This document shows positions 22,527 to 34,608 of a stretch of 64,000 nucleotides of DNA, piece by piece. Position numbers and translations under genes: made by a program. Source of the DNA: Rhodoferax sp. GTDB lineage: Bacteria; Pseudomonadota; Gammaproteobacteria; Burkholderiales; Burkholderiaceae_C. The notes under the pieces are model-generated. The model made no database searches, was not told the DNA's origin, and saw only the letters and a list, made by a program, of their open reading frames with translations. The stretch is taken from contig SSFF01000008.1 in NCBI GenBank assembly GCA_008015235.1, forward strand, positions 44,713 through 108,712. The letters run 5' to 3'. Numbering within the stretch: position 1 is the stretch's first letter; each line of letters starts with the position of its first letter.

Positions 22527-23648
22527 TTATTCGGGTTTGAAACCAAACACACCGCCCCGCTGGGTCACCACCACCAAAGTTTGGCCAGCCAGCACCGGTG
22601 TGGAAGCGATAGCGCTGCCATCGGTTGTCATGCGTGTCAGCACCGATCCATCGATTTTCGAGAGCAGATGCACATTGCCGTCGGCATCGCCAATGACCAC
22701 CGAACGCCCCACCATAGCGGGTGCCGTGAGTTGGCGGTAGCGCAACAGATTGGTAGTCCACACACTGTCACCCGACTGCCGCTTGTAGGCACTGATCACA
22801 CCCTGCGCATCGGCTCCAACTACGGTTTCAGAATCACCAGCCAAGCCGGTAAATCCGGCGCTGGCCTTGGACCATTGGAGCATGGGTTTCGCTGTGTCGA
22901 CACAGCCCAATGAGTGCTGGTAGGCACGGACACACAACTGCTGACCATCGCGTGCCACGCCAGCGGGAATTTCAATCAATTTTTCTACCTCGTTGCTACC
23001 ACGGCTGTTTGCAACAGCGATATCCCACCGAAGTGTGCCGTTCAAGGGATTCAGTCCCTGCATACGCCCACCAATGCCAACAGCCAAGGTATCGCCAACA
23101 GCCGTCAGCAATCCAGGCTGGCGCAAGACCAAGGCATCGACGCCACGCTGTTGTTGCCAGAGCATGCGGCCTGTTGCGCCATCAAAAGCCAAAACGGTCC
23201 GGTCGCTACCCAGCACAAACACACGACCTCCAGCCACCAAAGGCGGAGTCACCACGGTGGTACCCAAATCGGCGCGCCACAGTTCCTTACCGGCACCGAA
23301 TACCAGTAAAGCATTGGTTCTGGTGACTACAGCAACGCGTTTCCCATCGAAGCCAACACCGGCCGCCAGGCCTTCTTTCGAGGCGATTCGCCAGACATCC
23401 TGCCCGGTCTTTGCATCCAAAACGGCAATGGTGCCAGCACCCGAAGCGACTGCCAGTTCGCTGCCTGCACTTGCCAGTTGGAGCGGGAATCCCACTTCGC
23501 CGATGTTCACACCCCATGCTTTTCGAACACCAAAGAGTTCAGGATTGGCACCCAGTGCTGCGGGCTTGGGTTTATCCACACTGCTGCAAGCACTGACAAG
23601 CAACAGCAATCCGACCCAACAAGCATTGCGCCAGGACTGGAAATTCAT
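22527..23648 (-). CDS. bamB: Outer membrane assembly lipoprotein BamB
   Basis: Lipoprotein signal MNFQSWRNACWVGLLLLVSACSS; PQQ-type beta-propeller repeats; next to der. Confidence 0.93.
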   Translation of the reverse strand: MNFQSWRNACWVGLLLLVSACSSVDKPKPAALGANPELFGVRKAWGVNIGEVGFPLQLASAGSELAVASGAGTIAVLDAKTGQDVWRIASKEGLAAGVGFDGKRVAVVTRTNALLVFGAGKELWRADLGTTVVTPPLVAGGRVFVLGSDRTVLAFDGATGRMLWQQQRGVDALVLRQPGLLTAVGDTLAVGIGGRMQGLNPLNGTLRWDIAVANSRGSNEVEKLIEIPAGVARDGQQLCVRAYQHSLGCVDTAKPMLQWSKASAGFTGLAGDSETVVGADAQGVISAYKRQSGDSVWTTNLLRYRQLTAPAMVGRSVVIGDADGNVHLLSKIDGSVLTRMTTDGSAIASTPVLAGQTLVVVTQRGGVFGFKPE

Positions 23649-23673
23649 GGCAGCTGATTTAGCGTATTTCAAT

Positions 23674-24354
23674 TCAGTTTCCGGTAGTTGAAGGCGCCAC
23701 GGCAGATTGCTCCATGTCCACGCCCAATGCATTCAGCTTGATACGTACCAGCCTTTGCAAATCAGGCTTCGCAGCAGATCCCGCGTACGCCTTCTTATAA
23801 TTCTCGATGGCCGCAGTCTTGTCGCCTTTGGCAACCAGCACGTCGCCGCGTCGGTCCTGCACAACAGCCAGGTACTCAGGGTCGGCCGGATCGCTTTGCA
23901 AGATCTTGACCGCCTCGTCCAGTTCTTTGGACTCCAGCAACACAGTACTCAAGCGCAGGCGAGCAATGGTAGCAAGCGCAGAGTCCTTGCCTTGCTCACT
24001 GGCCCAGCCCAAAGCGACTTTGGCCTCATCAACTTTATTCGACTGAACTGCAGCCTTGGCCAACAGGAGTGCAGCTTGCTGTGCGTAGATCGTGGAGGGG
24101 TATCGATTCTTCATTTCATCAAAAGCACGTTGCATCTTTGAAATGTCACCCGTTCCAACAGAACGCTCTACCTCGTCGTACAAGGCCGACGCCTGGGCCG
24201 CCTGGTTGCGTTGCCAGTATTGGAATGCATTCCAACTGGCAAAGGACACAAAAATCAACACCAGGCCCCAGGTAATGGCATTGCCATACTGCCCCCAGAA
24301 TGCTTTGAGTTGCTCTAGTTGCTCTTGTTCTTCCAGATCCAAATGGTTAGCCAT
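23674..24354 (-). CDS. YfgM-family TPR-like membrane protein
   Basis: [41 protein letters not shown]...; between bamB and hisS. Confidence 0.88.
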   Translation of the reverse strand: MANHLDLEEQEQLEQLKAFWGQYGNAITWGLVLIFVSFASWNAFQYWQRNQAAQASALYDEVERSVGTGDISKMQRAFDEMKNRYPSTIYAQQAALLLAKAAVQSNKVDEAKVALGWASEQGKDSALATIARLRLSTVLLESKELDEAVKILQSDPADPEYLAVVQDRRGDVLVAKGDKTAAIENYKKAYAGSAAKPDLQRLVRIKLNALGVDMEQSAVAPSTTGN

Positions 24355-25672
24355 GATGTGTACGCTTCACTGATAAAAATTGAGCCCATGTTGCGCCGTC
24401 TGCCATTGGGTAACTGGTTTGTGCGCCTGCGCCATCGCGTAAGGCTTTTACTGTCACCTCACCACGCTGTACTTCATCCTGACCAAAAATCAGCGCAAAA
24501 TCAGCACCCGACGCATCGGCACGTTTGAGCTGGGACTTCATGCTGCCCGCTGCACCATCAGCGCTGGCGTGCAATTGCACACTCACACCTTGTTGACGCA
24601 AGGATTCAATGCACTGCATAGCACGTGCCAAATGGCTGGTGTCGGTCACTACGGCATAGGCATTCAACGGCGCCGGAACAATTTCGGGATTGGACTCCTT
24701 AAGCAACTCCAACACCCGTTCAACACCCAGAGCCCAACCGACAGCAGGCGTGGGCTTGCCGCCAATTTGCTCGGTCAGGTAATCGTAACGCCCACCGGCA
24801 CAAATGGTACCTTGGGCACCCAGTCGGGTGGTAACAAACTCGAAGACAGTGAGGTTGTAGTAGTCCATACCACGTACCAGCCGCGGATTGACCTTGAAGG
24901 ACACGCCATTGGCAGTCAGGATGGACTGAACCTGCTGGAAGTGCACCAAGGATTCGGTCGAAAGATAGTCGATAAGACGGGGCGCTTGTTCGATGACCGC
25001 CTGCATCGCCGGATTCTTGCTGTCCAGCAAGCGCAATGGGTTCTTGTGCAGGCGACGCTTGGCCTCTTCGTCCAGCACATCCATGTGCGATTCAAAGTGT
25101 GCAATCAATGCCGCACGGTGCTGCAAGCGCTCAGGAGGCTGTCCCAGGCTGTTGATTTGCAACTCCACGTCTGGTAACTTCAATTCTGCCCACAAGGCAT
25201 GTGCCATCAAAATAAGCTCGGCATCAATCTCGGCACCGGCAAAACCAAAGGCCTCTGCCCCGATCTGGTGAAACTGACGGTAGCGTCCACGCTGGGGCCG
25301 CTCATGGCGGAACATCGGACCCATGTAGTACATCCGCTGCCCGCCAGAATACGTCAATGAATGCTCGACCACGGCACGCACCACACCGGCGGTATTTTCA
25401 GGGCGCAAGGTCAGTGCTTCACCATTGAGCCGATCCTCGAAGCTGTACATCTCTTTTTCGACAATATCCGTGACTTCACCCAAGCCGCGAACGAACAAGG
25501 CCGTGGGTTCCAGAATCGGCGTACGGACATTCTGGTACGCGTAGCAGCGCATCAGGTGGCGTACTTTTTCTTCAAGCCACTCCCAGCGCCAGGAGTCTGC
25601 CGGAAGTATGTCGTTCATGCCTTTGACGGCATTCAAGCGCTCATGGCGCTTGGGTTTATTGGTTTCACTCAT
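24347..25672 (-). CDS. hisS: Histidine--tRNA ligase
   Basis: [62 protein letters not shown]. Confidence 0.97.
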   Translation of the reverse strand: MSETNKPKRHERLNAVKGMNDILPADSWRWEWLEEKVRHLMRCYAYQNVRTPILEPTALFVRGLGEVTDIVEKEMYSFEDRLNGEALTLRPENTAGVVRAVVEHSLTYSGGQRMYYMGPMFRHERPQRGRYRQFHQIGAEAFGFAGAEIDAELILMAHALWAELKLPDVELQINSLGQPPERLQHRAALIAHFESHMDVLDEEAKRRLHKNPLRLLDSKNPAMQAVIEQAPRLIDYLSTESLVHFQQVQSILTANGVSFKVNPRLVRGMDYYNLTVFEFVTTRLGAQGTICAGGRYDYLTEQIGGKPTPAVGWALGVERVLELLKESNPEIVPAPLNAYAVVTDTSHLARAMQCIESLRQQGVSVQLHASADGAAGSMKSQLKRADASGADFALIFGQDEVQRGEVTVKALRDGAGAQTSYPMADGATWAQFLSVKRTHHG

Positions 25673-25678
25673 AACAGT

Positions 25679-26938
25679 TCAATTCACACCGGCGCGACCA
25701 TATCGGTTCTTGACGTAGGACTCAACGATGGCACGGAATTCGGAAGCAATGTTTTCGCCACGCAAGGTTTGTCGCTTCTCACCGTCGATGTACACAGGCG
25801 CAGCGGGTGCCTCGCCAGTACCAGGTAGGCTGATGCCAATGTCAGCATGCTTGCTTTCGCCTGGGCCATTGACAATGCACCCCATGACGGCAACCTTCAT
25901 GCGCTCGACACCGGGGTACTGCTGCGACCATATGGGCATTTGTTCGCGCAGGAAACCATCTATCTGCTGCGTCAACTCTTGAAAAGTGGTGCTGGTGGTT
26001 CGGCCACAACCTGGGCAGGCCGTAACGCTGGGCGCAAATGCACGCAAGCCCAAGGATTGCAAGATTTCAGAGGCCACCAGCACCTCCTGGGTCCTCGACT
26101 CCCCTGGTGCAGGCGTCAGGGACACGCGGATGGTGTCACCAATGCCTTCCTGCAACAAAACCGACAAAGCGGCTGTCGATGCCACGATGCCCTTCGTCCC
26201 CATGCCGGCTTCGGTCAAACCCAGATGCAAGGGAAAATCACAACGCCGACCGAGCTCGCGGTACACCGTGATCAGATCCTGAACACCACTGACCTTGCAG
26301 GAAAGGGCAATCTGGTGACTCCGCAAACCGATGTCAATGGCTCGCTGTGCAGAATCCAGGGCAGAGGCAATCAAAGCTTCGCACATCAGCTTCTTGGAAT
26401 CCCAGGGCTCTGCGCGCCTTGAGTTTTCATCCATCATGGAAGCTAGTAACTCCTGGTCCAAGCTCCCCCAGTTCACACCAATACGAATGGCCTTGTCATA
26501 CTTGGCAGCCGTCTCGACCATGACAGCAAACTGTCGGTCACGCTTGTCGCCCTTGCCCACATTGCCAGGATTAATCCGGTATTTTCCCAATGCTTGTGCA
26601 CACTCGGGATAATCCGCCAACAACTTGTGCCCGTTGAAGTGGAAGTCGCCAATCAAAGGCGCTTGGATTCCCATCCGGTCAAGCTGGTCGCGAATATGGG
26701 GGACTGCCTGCGCGGCCTCCGGAGTATTGACGGTGATACGCACCATTTCAGATCCGGCCTGGACGAGTTCCTTGACCTGAACAGCCGTTTCGATCACTTG
26801 GGCCGTATCGGTGTTAGTCATGGATTGGACACGTACCGGCGCATCTCCACCCACAGTGACGACATGATCACCGCAACGAACCAAGGACTGCTGCGACCAG
26901 CGACGCACGCTTGTCATACCTGAACCTTCTTCAGACAT
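25679..26938 (-). CDS. ispG: 4-hydroxy-3-methylbut-2-enyl-diphosphate synthase (flavodoxin)
   Basis: [34 protein letters not shown] Fe-S ligands, [21 protein letters not shown]. Confidence 0.97.
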   Translation of the reverse strand: MSEEGSGMTSVRRWSQQSLVRCGDHVVTVGGDAPVRVQSMTNTDTAQVIETAVQVKELVQAGSEMVRITVNTPEAAQAVPHIRDQLDRMGIQAPLIGDFHFNGHKLLADYPECAQALGKYRINPGNVGKGDKRDRQFAVMVETAAKYDKAIRIGVNWGSLDQELLASMMDENSRRAEPWDSKKLMCEALIASALDSAQRAIDIGLRSHQIALSCKVSGVQDLITVYRELGRRCDFPLHLGLTEAGMGTKGIVASTAALSVLLQEGIGDTIRVSLTPAPGESRTQEVLVASEILQSLGLRAFAPSVTACPGCGRTTSTTFQELTQQIDGFLREQMPIWSQQYPGVERMKVAVMGCIVNGPGESKHADIGISLPGTGEAPAAPVYIDGEKRQTLRGENIASEFRAIVESYVKNRYGRAGVN

Positions 26939-27921
26939 TACTTGACCTCAAACCGCGCTACGTTGTCCCGGGCGAAGGCAGAAAAGTCAAAGGGCTTGCC
27001 CCGAACCTCAACATCTACCGAATCCGCACGCCCGAGAATCACCACTAAGGGTAGCACCCCGCCGCATTCCACACGCTCACCGGCCGCGATATTTCGACTC
27101 AGACGAACCTCTCCTTTGGCATCCACGACCTTCACCCAGACCGATTGCTGTCGCGCTTTGAAACTCATGACGATGTCTGAACCCGGAGCACTCACCGCCG
27201 CCGCAGGCAAGGCGGACTTGGCCTCCACAGAGACAGTGCCTGCGGTGGCCATTGGAACAGTTGCTAGTACCGGAGGCTTTTCCGCCGTGAGAACAGCGCT
27301 GCTTGCTGCAGGGGCAAGCAGCGAAGCGGTGACATTTCCTGGAGCCATCTCAGATTTTGCGTCCGTCGCGGCGGGTGCAGGAATCACAACAGGCGCCATT
27401 GCTTGGGGCGCGACCACTTCTTCGGTACTTGCCATGCCTGGAGTTCCAGGCTCCTGTACGTCTTGCTGTCCCCAGAAACCAGTGGCCGCAATCACCACCG
27501 CACCAACACATAACGCCATCACCAGCATCACCGCAGGCTGGGTGAGGATTTCATTCACGGTTTTCGACTGCCCTGCAACCCGGGTTGTAAACGGTGCATT
27601 GATGCCATTGTCATCCACGTGCAATTCACGAACCACTGTTTGCGGCAAGGCTGCCAAGACAGGAGCAGGATCAATCTTCAGGGTACGGCAAACACTGGAT
27701 GCCAGTGCCCTGGTGAACACCAGATCATGGGTCCCCAGCAACTGGTCAGCCTCCAGTGCCTCTAGTTTTTTTACCGGAATTTTGATGGCAACAGCCAATG
27801 CCGCTACATGGAGCCCCGCTTTTTCGCGCGCAGCACGCAGCATGGAGCCAGCGGTATCTGGGCTGGCTCGCTCCAAGACTGTCGATTGCTGTTCGTCCAT
27901 CGGCAATTTTGTCTCACTCAT
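26938..27921 (-). CDS. rodZ: RodZ-like helix-turn-helix/DUF4115 membrane protein
   Basis: N-terminal HTH ([30 protein letters not shown]), single TM, C-terminal DUF4115-like [11 protein letters not shown]. Confidence 0.8.
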   Translation of the reverse strand: MSETKLPMDEQQSTVLERASPDTAGSMLRAAREKAGLHVAALAVAIKIPVKKLEALEADQLLGTHDLVFTRALASSVCRTLKIDPAPVLAALPQTVVRELHVDDNGINAPFTTRVAGQSKTVNEILTQPAVMLVMALCVGAVVIAATGFWGQQDVQEPGTPGMASTEEVVAPQAMAPVVIPAPAATDAKSEMAPGNVTASLLAPAASSAVLTAEKPPVLATVPMATAGTVSVEAKSALPAAAVSAPGSDIVMSFKARQQSVWVKVVDAKGEVRLSRNIAAGERVECGGVLPLVVILGRADSVDVEVRGKPFDFSAFARDNVARFEVK

Positions 27922-28738
27922 TGAATGCGCCTCGCTCTAACCAGCCCAACTCACGCGACTGGGGAAATCTTTTACGCAATTGGGATGCCAGTTGGCTCTG
28001 TGCCTCGACATTGCCCAGCTTCTGCTCGACCTTGATACCCAGCCACAAGGTTTCAGAATTGGCCAATGCTCCGTTGTTCAATCGTCGAATATAAAACTGG
28101 GCACGGATCACCTCTCCACGCTCATACAAAAGCTTGGACAGGTTGTACGCAGTGATGGGATTTCCAGCATCCAACTCGTACGAGCGCAGATAGCTCGCTT
28201 CGGCCGCTTCTTTGCGCCCCACACTGAGCTCGCACCCAGCCTGGGCCATATGGGTCTTGGCACGTTCGGTGTAAGTGGGATCTGCAATGGCCAGCTTGAA
28301 CATTTGGATCCCCTCATTGGCACGCCCAAGCTGGCACAACAGCAAGCCATAGTTGTGCTGAACACCGGGTGCCGACGGTTTCAGCGCCAAGGCTTTACGA
28401 AAGCTTTCTTCCGCCAGTTGTGGATTATTCAGGCGCTGGTACACCAATCCACGCAAGTTGTAGGCGTCAAAGTAGGTAGGATCGGCAGCAATAGCTTGCT
28501 TGAGTTCGTCCAACGCAACAGTTGTCTGTCCATTACTGAAGTAGCCGGTCGCCAGTTCCAGGCGAATCTTGGCGCGGCGACGCGCATCGCTTTCGTCAGA
28601 AACCGTCATAACATCGTTGCTCATGGCGGTTTCCGACGATTTTGGTGCCTGGGAGCAGGCAGGCAAAGCGGACACAACACTCACCAGGGTAAACAACCAC
28701 AATAACGACCCAATCCAACGCGCTGAAATCATGTGCAT
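27914..28738 (-). CDS. pilW: Type IV pilus biogenesis/stability protein PilW (PilF), TPR lipoprotein
   Basis: Lipobox ALPAC; TPR repeats DAYNLRGLVYQRLNNPQLAEESFRKAL; located between rodZ and rlmN. Confidence 0.87.
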   Translation of the reverse strand: MHMISARWIGSLLWLFTLVSVVSALPACSQAPKSSETAMSNDVMTVSDESDARRRAKIRLELATGYFSNGQTTVALDELKQAIAADPTYFDAYNLRGLVYQRLNNPQLAEESFRKALALKPSAPGVQHNYGLLLCQLGRANEGIQMFKLAIADPTYTERAKTHMAQAGCELSVGRKEAAEASYLRSYELDAGNPITAYNLSKLLYERGEVIRAQFYIRRLNNGALANSETLWLGIKVEQKLGNVEAQSQLASQLRKRFPQSRELGWLERGAFNE

Positions 28739-28741
28739 TGC

Positions 28742-29890
28742 CTATCCTCTTATTCCAGAGTCGGAAATAACCGGGATCACCCGGCGACCTTGATCACGCA
28801 ATTTTTCCATCCGATTTTTCGCATCGGTGCGATCCATCACATCGCCAGCCAACTGACCGCATGCCGCATCGATATCGTCACCACGGGTCTTTCGAACGGT
28901 CGTCACAATGGATGCAGCGTTCAACCGCGCAGCGAAAGCTTGAACAGCCGCATGGGGAGAACGCCGCAGGCCTGAGGCCGGAAACGGATTGAATGGAATC
29001 AGATTGAATTTGCACCAGGAGGTGCCGCGTCCATCTTGCTGTACCAAATGGATCAGCTGTTGTGCATGTTCCTGCGTGTCATTGACGCCATCGAGCATGC
29101 AGTACTCGAACGTCACAAAATCCCGCGGCGCATGTGTGAGGTATTGGTGGCAGGCATGCATCAATTCCGACAGCGGGTACTTCTTATTCAATGGCACAAG
29201 GTGATCCCGCAAAGCATCGTTCGGCGCATGCAGGGACACAGCCAACGCAACCGGACAATCCACACCCAGACGCTCCATCATGGGTACAACACCGGAGGTT
29301 GAAACCGTCACACGCCTGCGCGACAATCCGTACCCATGGTCATCGAGCATGGTACGCAATGCGGGAATCAACGCGGCATAGTTCTGCAGCGGCTCCCCCA
29401 TGCCCATCATGACGACATTCGAGATGACACGCTCCGATGTGCCCAGCTTCTTCCTTAGAAAGTGCTCGGCAAACCAGAGCTGGGCAATGATTTCCGCTGT
29501 GGAAAGGTTACGACTGAAGCCCTGGTGTCCGGTCGAGCAGAAGCGGCAACCGACAGCACAACCTGCCTGTGACGAAACACACAAGGTTCCACGGTCTGTT
29601 TCGGGAATGAAGACTGCCTCCACGGCATTGCCGGCACCGACATCAAACAACCACTTGATAGTCCCATCCTGGGACTCATGCTGGCTGATGACCGTGAGCG
29701 CAGTGACGCTGCAGCTCACTTTAATTTTTTCGCGCAAGGACTTCGCGAGATCGGTCATCTCGTCGAAATTAGCTACGCCTTTTTGGTGAATCCAGCGAAA
29801 CAACTGGGTCGCTCGAAAGCGTTTCTCACCCAGCCGCTCGCAAAAAACGGCCAACCCATCCAGATCAAAATCGAGTAGGTTAGTCGTCAT
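28742..29890 (-). CDS. rlmN: 23S rRNA (adenine2503-C2)-methyltransferase / tRNA m2A37
   Basis: [26 protein letters not shown] radical-SAM motif; GMGEPLQNY. Confidence 0.97.
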   Translation of the reverse strand: MTTNLLDFDLDGLAVFCERLGEKRFRATQLFRWIHQKGVANFDEMTDLAKSLREKIKVSCSVTALTVISQHESQDGTIKWLFDVGAGNAVEAVFIPETDRGTLCVSSQAGCAVGCRFCSTGHQGFSRNLSTAEIIAQLWFAEHFLRKKLGTSERVISNVVMMGMGEPLQNYAALIPALRTMLDDHGYGLSRRRVTVSTSGVVPMMERLGVDCPVALAVSLHAPNDALRDHLVPLNKKYPLSELMHACHQYLTHAPRDFVTFEYCMLDGVNDTQEHAQQLIHLVQQDGRGTSWCKFNLIPFNPFPASGLRRSPHAAVQAFAARLNAASIVTTVRKTRGDDIDAACGQLAGDVMDRTDAKNRMEKLRDQGRRVIPVISDSGIRG

Positions 29891-29897
29891 CGCATGA

Positions 29898-30323
29898 TTA
29901 ACGCGAGTAAACGTTCATGCCGGGGAAGAAGAAAGCAACTTCCACCGCTGCAGTTTCAGCAGCATCCGAGCCGTGAACAGCGTTGGCATCGATGCTGTCG
30001 GCGAAGTCGGCACGGATGGTGCCAGGAGCAGCCTTCTTGGGGTCGGTTGCACCCATCAAGTCACGGTTCTTCAAAATGGCATTTTCACCTTCCAGGGCCT
30101 GCACCATGACGGGACCAGAGATCATGAAATCCACCAGATCCTTGAAGAAGGGGCGTGCCTTGTGCACAGCGTAGAAGGCCTCAGCTTCGCCACGCGACAG
30201 GTGCATCATGCGAGCAGCAACAACCTTCAGGCCTGCAGCTTCAAAGCGGGCGTAGATTTGGCCGATGACGTTCTTGGCAACTGCGTCGGGCTTGATGATG
30301 GAGAGGGTGCGTTCGATAGCCAT
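29898..30323 (-). CDS. ndk: Nucleoside diphosphate kinase
   Basis: [22 protein letters not shown]...[18 protein letters not shown]. Confidence 0.98.
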   Translation of the reverse strand: MAIERTLSIIKPDAVAKNVIGQIYARFEAAGLKVVAARMMHLSRGEAEAFYAVHKARPFFKDLVDFMISGPVMVQALEGENAILKNRDLMGATDPKKAAPGTIRADFADSIDANAVHGSDAAETAAVEVAFFFPGMNVYSR

Positions 30324-30403
30324 GGTGTATCCTATTTTTAGCTAAGTGAGAGAAAAGCACGCCCACGCGTGCAAAGCCGTTGATTCTAGCATTGCATACA
30401 GTA

Positions 30404-31651
30404 TCAACGGCTTCGTCCATTGCGCCGTGCGGCACCACTACCACCCGGGCCGCGCCTGGACTTGTCTTGCCGCTGGCGTGTCAAACTGTCGGAGCCAATG
30501 TAGCCCAGTGAAGTCCGCATCGGGTCCGGCTGGACATTGCCGTTTTTTGTGCCTCCGGAAGACTTTGCACGGCCACCGGAAGATTTCTTGAACTCGGATC
30601 GGCCCGGCCTGCCGGCCGAACGCTGATTGCCTGAGCCCGCATGTTGGACTGCTCCTGGCCCCACTTCGCGGCCCGAGTCTGCCACGCGGGTTAGGGCACG
30701 GATATCTCCCTCATCCAGTTCCATCCATGCACCGCGTTGCAAGCCACGCGGCAAGACCATAGCGCCATAACGGATACGGATCAAACGGCTCACTGCATGC
30801 CCCACCGACTCCAGCATGCGCCGAACCTCGCGGTTGCGCCCTTCCGCAATGACTACGCGGTACCAGCAGTTAGCACCCTCCCCGCCTCCGTCCTCAATGG
30901 ACTTGAACTGGGCCAAACCATCTTCCAATTGCACCCCGTCCAAAAGGCGCTGCTTCTCATCGGAAGAGAGTGCACCCAGACAACGGACAGCGTATTCGCG
31001 CTCGAGGCCAAAACGGGGATGCATCAGCTTGTTTGCCAATTCCCCCGATGTAGTGAACAGCAACAAACCCTCGGTATTCAAATCAAGGCGACCGACTGCT
31101 TGCCACTTCCCCTGGTAGACCTTGGGCAGGCGACGAAAAACGGTCGGCCGGTTTTGTGGGTCGTCATGGGTCACAACCTCGCCGACTGGCTTGTGGTAGG
31201 CCAACACCCGTGCCGGTGGCGGTGCAATACGCACTTTTATGGGTTTGCCATTGACCTTGATGCTGTCGCCAAACTGAATGCGTTGACCAATGTGGGCCGG
31301 CTCGTTGTTGACTGAAATCCGGCCTTCCAGGATCAACTGCTCCATTTCCAGTCGCGACCCCATACCCGCCTGCGCAAGCACCTTGTGCAATTTGGGCGTT
31401 TCGGCCTGCGGCGTGAGCACCCGTTTGGACGGAAGGTCCACAACTGCCCCGTCTTCGGCATCAAACTGGCCCGACAGTACATCTTGAAAAACCATTTTGA
31501 CTTCGGGAGGCAATGCAGCCTTCGCCAAAGGCTGGGGGTCGCGTGCGCCAAGAATGTCATTCAACGGAGCTGCGTCGGCACTGACTGCTTGCTTGGAGCC
31601 ATGCTCATGGGCATCGCCACCGGGTATTTCATTCATCATGTTTACTTTCAT
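30404..31651 (-). CDS. rluB: Ribosomal large subunit pseudouridine synthase B with basic low-complexity C-terminal tail
   Basis: S4 domain, [37 protein letters not shown]. Start may be 31636 (MNEIPGGD). Confidence 0.92.
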   Translation of the reverse strand: MKVNMMNEIPGGDAHEHGSKQAVSADAAPLNDILGARDPQPLAKAALPPEVKMVFQDVLSGQFDAEDGAVVDLPSKRVLTPQAETPKLHKVLAQAGMGSRLEMEQLILEGRISVNNEPAHIGQRIQFGDSIKVNGKPIKVRIAPPPARVLAYHKPVGEVVTHDDPQNRPTVFRRLPKVYQGKWQAVGRLDLNTEGLLLFTTSGELANKLMHPRFGLEREYAVRCLGALSSDEKQRLLDGVQLEDGLAQFKSIEDGGGEGANCWYRVVIAEGRNREVRRMLESVGHAVSRLIRIRYGAMVLPRGLQRGAWMELDEGDIRALTRVADSGREVGPGAVQHAGSGNQRSAGRPGRSEFKKSSGGRAKSSGGTKNGNVQPDPMRTSLGYIGSDSLTRQRQDKSRRGPGGSGAARRNGRSR

Positions 31652-32339
31652 TCAATGCGCCCGTGGCATCTTCTGTGGAATTTATTTCTTCCGAACGCAA
31701 GGCACCGCCAGCATCATCCAAAGGCATTACCAGCTGGCCATCCTCAGCCATACCCGCCACAGTAACAGGTTGATCTGCTTCTCCAACCAACAATTCACCC
31801 AATGCCTCCATGCCTTGTGTCGGCTGCGCAGGATGCTCCAGCAATGGGAGTGCATCCAGTGACGCCAAGCCAAGATCGTCGAGAAACTGCTTGGTCGTGG
31901 CGTACAAGGCCGGCCGACCCGGTGCATCCCGGTGCCCAATGACCTCCACCCAGCCGCGATCTTCCAGTTGTTTAATCAAAAGCGAACTGATCGTGACTCC
32001 GCGAATATCTTCCATGTCTCCACGCGTCACTGGCTGCCGGTAGGCAATGATGGCCAAGGTTTCGAGCGTAGCTCGGGTATAGCGCGGGGGTTTTTCCGGA
32101 TTCAGACGGTCAAGGTAGATCCTCATCTCGGGTCGACTCTGAAACCGCCAGCCCGAAGCAACACACACCAGCTCCACGCCTTTGTGCGTCCACTCCAGTT
32201 GTAACTCTTGTAGCAGCTCCTTGAGCGTATCGACCCCAATTTCATCGGCGAACAAGGTGCGCATCTCTCGCAGTTGCAAAGGCTGCTGTGCACAAATCAA
32301 AGCAGTTTCAAGGACCTGCTTGGCATCGAGCAAATTCAT
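31629..32339 (-). CDS. scpB: Segregation and condensation protein B
   Basis: [20 protein letters not shown]...[44 protein letters not shown]. Confidence 0.93.
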   Translation of the reverse strand: MNLLDAKQVLETALICAQQPLQLREMRTLFADEIGVDTLKELLQELQLEWTHKGVELVCVASGWRFQSRPEMRIYLDRLNPEKPPRYTRATLETLAIIAYRQPVTRGDMEDIRGVTISSLLIKQLEDRGWVEVIGHRDAPGRPALYATTKQFLDDLGLASLDALPLLEHPAQPTQGMEALGELLVGEADQPVTVAGMAEDGQLVMPLDDAGGALRSEEINSTEDATGALNESKHDE

Positions 32340-32441
32340 AGATAGTTGTAGCGCCGCACAGAAAGTAATGGTCGGCCGAAATGGGGTACGTCAGAAGCAC
32401 ATACTCAGCGGCGCAACTGCGGCACCGCAAACCCTGGCAAT

Positions 32442-33473
32442 TCACCCAAGCTCAGGGATTGCCGATTCATTGTAGCGCAGGCCCAGCGCATGCAACTCCG
32501 CTTCAAAATCAGGGGGCGGCGGAGCCATGAACGTCAGAGGACGTTTCAGAGTCGGATGAATGAACGTCAGTTTGACAGCATGCAAGGCTTGCCTGCGAAT
32601 CACTTGCCCCGATACGCCACCGTACACGGCGTCTGCAACCAAGGGCATGCGCATGGAAGCCATGTGCACCCGAATCTGGTGGGTGCGCCCAGTGTAGAGC
32701 CGGCAGTGGACAAGCACGGCATCACCACATTGGTCCAGACACAAAAAATCAGTCTTTGCGGGTTTTCCTGCGTGCTGCCCGAGATCGACCACAGCCATGC
32801 GCAATCGGTTCGAGGGATCGCGCCCTATGGGACGCTCTACCGTTTTCGTGGCTTTGCCATACGACCAGGAGCCCTTCGCGATGGCCAAGTATTGGCGCCC
32901 CACCTCCCGGTTTGCAATAGCCACCACCAGGGCATCCATCACACTGCGGCTCTTGGCCACCACCATCAGTCCACTGGTGTCCTTGTCCAGCCGGTGAACG
33001 ATACCGGCGCGGGGAACCTCGGAAAAACAGGTGGCATACGCCAGAAGACCGTTGAGCAAGGTACCAGTCCAGTTGCCGGGTGCCGGGTGTACGACCAAAC
33101 CGGCAGGTTTGTGAATAACAAGCAGGTCAGCATCTTCGTAGACCACGTTCAGTGGCATGGCCTCGGGCAAAAAAGCCTTGCTCTGCTCGGTTGCTCGCAA
33201 TTCAATGTGCACCGTATCCCCGATGCGAAGCTTTGTTGCAGGCTTGTCGATCGGACGGGCATTGACATTCACAGCCCCCGCAGCAATCAACTGCTGCAGA
33301 TAGCTGCGTGAGAACCCTTGAATTGACAGTGCCAGAACCTTGTCCAGACGCTGTCCATGGCCGATTTCACCCACCAGGATTTGACGGCAATCAATATCAT
33401 CCAGACCCAATTCGGCATCGGCCGGATCTGACTCCAGGGGGGGCGTCGATATAATGAAATCAGTATCTTTCAA
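32442..33473 (-). CDS. rluD: Ribosomal large subunit pseudouridine synthase D (TTG start as called)
   Basis: S4 domain plus AGIVHRLDKDTSGLMVVAKS; YTGRTHQIRVHMA. Confidence 0.94.
   Translation of the reverse strand: MKDTDFIISTPPLESDPADAELGLDDIDCRQILVGEIGHGQRLDKVLALSIQGFSRSYLQQLIAAGAVNVNARPIDKPATKLRIGDTVHIELRATEQSKAFLPEAMPLNVVYEDADLLVIHKPAGLVVHPAPGNWTGTLLNGLLAYATCFSEVPRAGIVHRLDKDTSGLMVVAKSRSVMDALVVAIANREVGRQYLAIAKGSWSYGKATKTVERPIGRDPSNRLRMAVVDLGQHAGKPAKTDFLCLDQCGDAVLVHCRLYTGRTHQIRVHMASMRMPLVADAVYGGVSGQVIRRQALHAVKLTFIHPTLKRPLTFMAPPPPDFEAELHALGLRYNESAIPELG
33450..33455 (+). promoter_or_regulatory. Perfect TATAAT -10 element candidate for bamD, inside the rluD coding sequence
   Basis: CTGACT (33428-33433), 16-bp spacer, TATAAT, upstream of bamD ATG at 33488. 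Confidence 0.4.
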
Positions 33474-33487
33474 GGAAAACTTTCACA

Positions 33488-34294
33488 ATGCAGCGTGCCA
33501 AATTATCGATTGTCTTTGCGTCCCTGCTGGCACTTGCAATGGCGACCCTTGGCGGATGCTCGTCCCAGCCAGTGGACAAGACAGCCGGAATGAGTCCGGC
33601 CACGCTGTATTCCGAAGCCAAGGATGAAATGGCCAACGGTCAGTGGGAAAAGGCCATTCCGCTGCTGGAGAAGCTGGAAGCCCGCGCCGCAGGCACCCCC
33701 TTGGCGCAACAGGCCCAGGTAGACAAGGCCTATGCCCACTACAAGGCCCAGGAACCGGCCCAGGCACTGGCCACGCTGGAGCGTTTCATGCGCCTGCACC
33801 CAGCCAGCCCGGCCATGGACTACGCTCTGTACCTCAAAGCCATCATCAACTTCAATGACGACTTGGGTATGTTTTCGGGACTGACCCGACAGGACTTGTC
33901 AGAGCGCGATCAGAAAGCTGCCAAGGAGTCTTTCGAGGCATTCAAGGAATTGGCCACACGCTTCCCAGACTCGAAGTACGCCCCCGATGCCCGCCAGCGC
34001 ATGGCCTACATCGTGAACTCGCTGGCCCAGTACGAGGTGCACGTGGCGCGGTACTACTACAAGCGTGGCGCCTACCTGGCCGCAGTGAACCGCGCCCAGG
34101 CCACGGTTGCGGAGTACCGTGATGTGCCAGCCTTGGAAGAGGCTCTGTTCATCATCTACAAAAGCTACGATGCCTTGGGTTTGACCCAGTTGCGTGATGA
34201 CGCCCTGCGCGTGCTGGAAAAGAACTATCCCCAGTCAGAGTTCCTGATCAAAGGCGAACGCACCAAGAATGATCCGTGGTGGAAAGTGTGGTGA
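33488..34294 (+). CDS. bamD: Outer membrane assembly lipoprotein BamD
   Basis: Signal peptide with lipobox LGGCSS; TPRs; PDSKYAPDARQRMAYIVNSLAQYEVHVARYYYKRGAYLAAVNRA. Confidence 0.96.
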   Translation: MQRAKLSIVFASLLALAMATLGGCSSQPVDKTAGMSPATLYSEAKDEMANGQWEKAIPLLEKLEARAAGTPLAQQAQVDKAYAHYKAQEPAQALATLERFMRLHPASPAMDYALYLKAIINFNDDLGMFSGLTRQDLSERDQKAAKESFEAFKELATRFPDSKYAPDARQRMAYIVNSLAQYEVHVARYYYKRGAYLAAVNRAQATVAEYRDVPALEEALFIIYKSYDALGLTQLRDDALRVLEKNYPQSEFLIKGERTKNDPWWKVW

Positions 34295-34301
34295 CCCAAA
34301 G

Positions 34302-34514
34302 CTAGGCTCGGTCATCGGGAATCAGCGTGCTCTCCAGCCTGGCGATCTTGTCGCGCAGGGCCAAACGCTTTTTCTTGAGTCTACGCAAGGCCAGTTCATT
34401 GAGTGGGGATGCTTGCGAAGCAGCATCAATCATCGCATTGAGGTCACCATGCTCGACGCGCAATGCAATCAGTTCCCGTGCGGGAGAGTCCAAGTCCGGA
34501 TCAATCGTAAACAA
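34302..34514 (-). CDS. YdcH/DUF465 family small protein
   Basis: LRVEHGDLNAMIDAASQASPLNELALRRLKKKRLALRDKIARLE. Confidence 0.82.
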   Translation of the reverse strand: MFTIDPDLDSPARELIALRVEHGDLNAMIDAASQASPLNELALRRLKKKRLALRDKIARLESTLIPDDRA

Positions 34515-34608
34515 ACGTCAATTCCCACAAAATGAGGCCAAGGGCAGGCTGTAGATGGTCTGATAATACGCGTAACATTTGATCCCTACCAGCAGGCACA
34601 TATCCAGC

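Noticed and set aside
23674-28738. Short overlaps between successive genes (yfgM/hisS, ispG/rodZ, rodZ/pilW)
   Set aside because: Normal translational coupling in the conserved hisS-ispG-pilW cluster.
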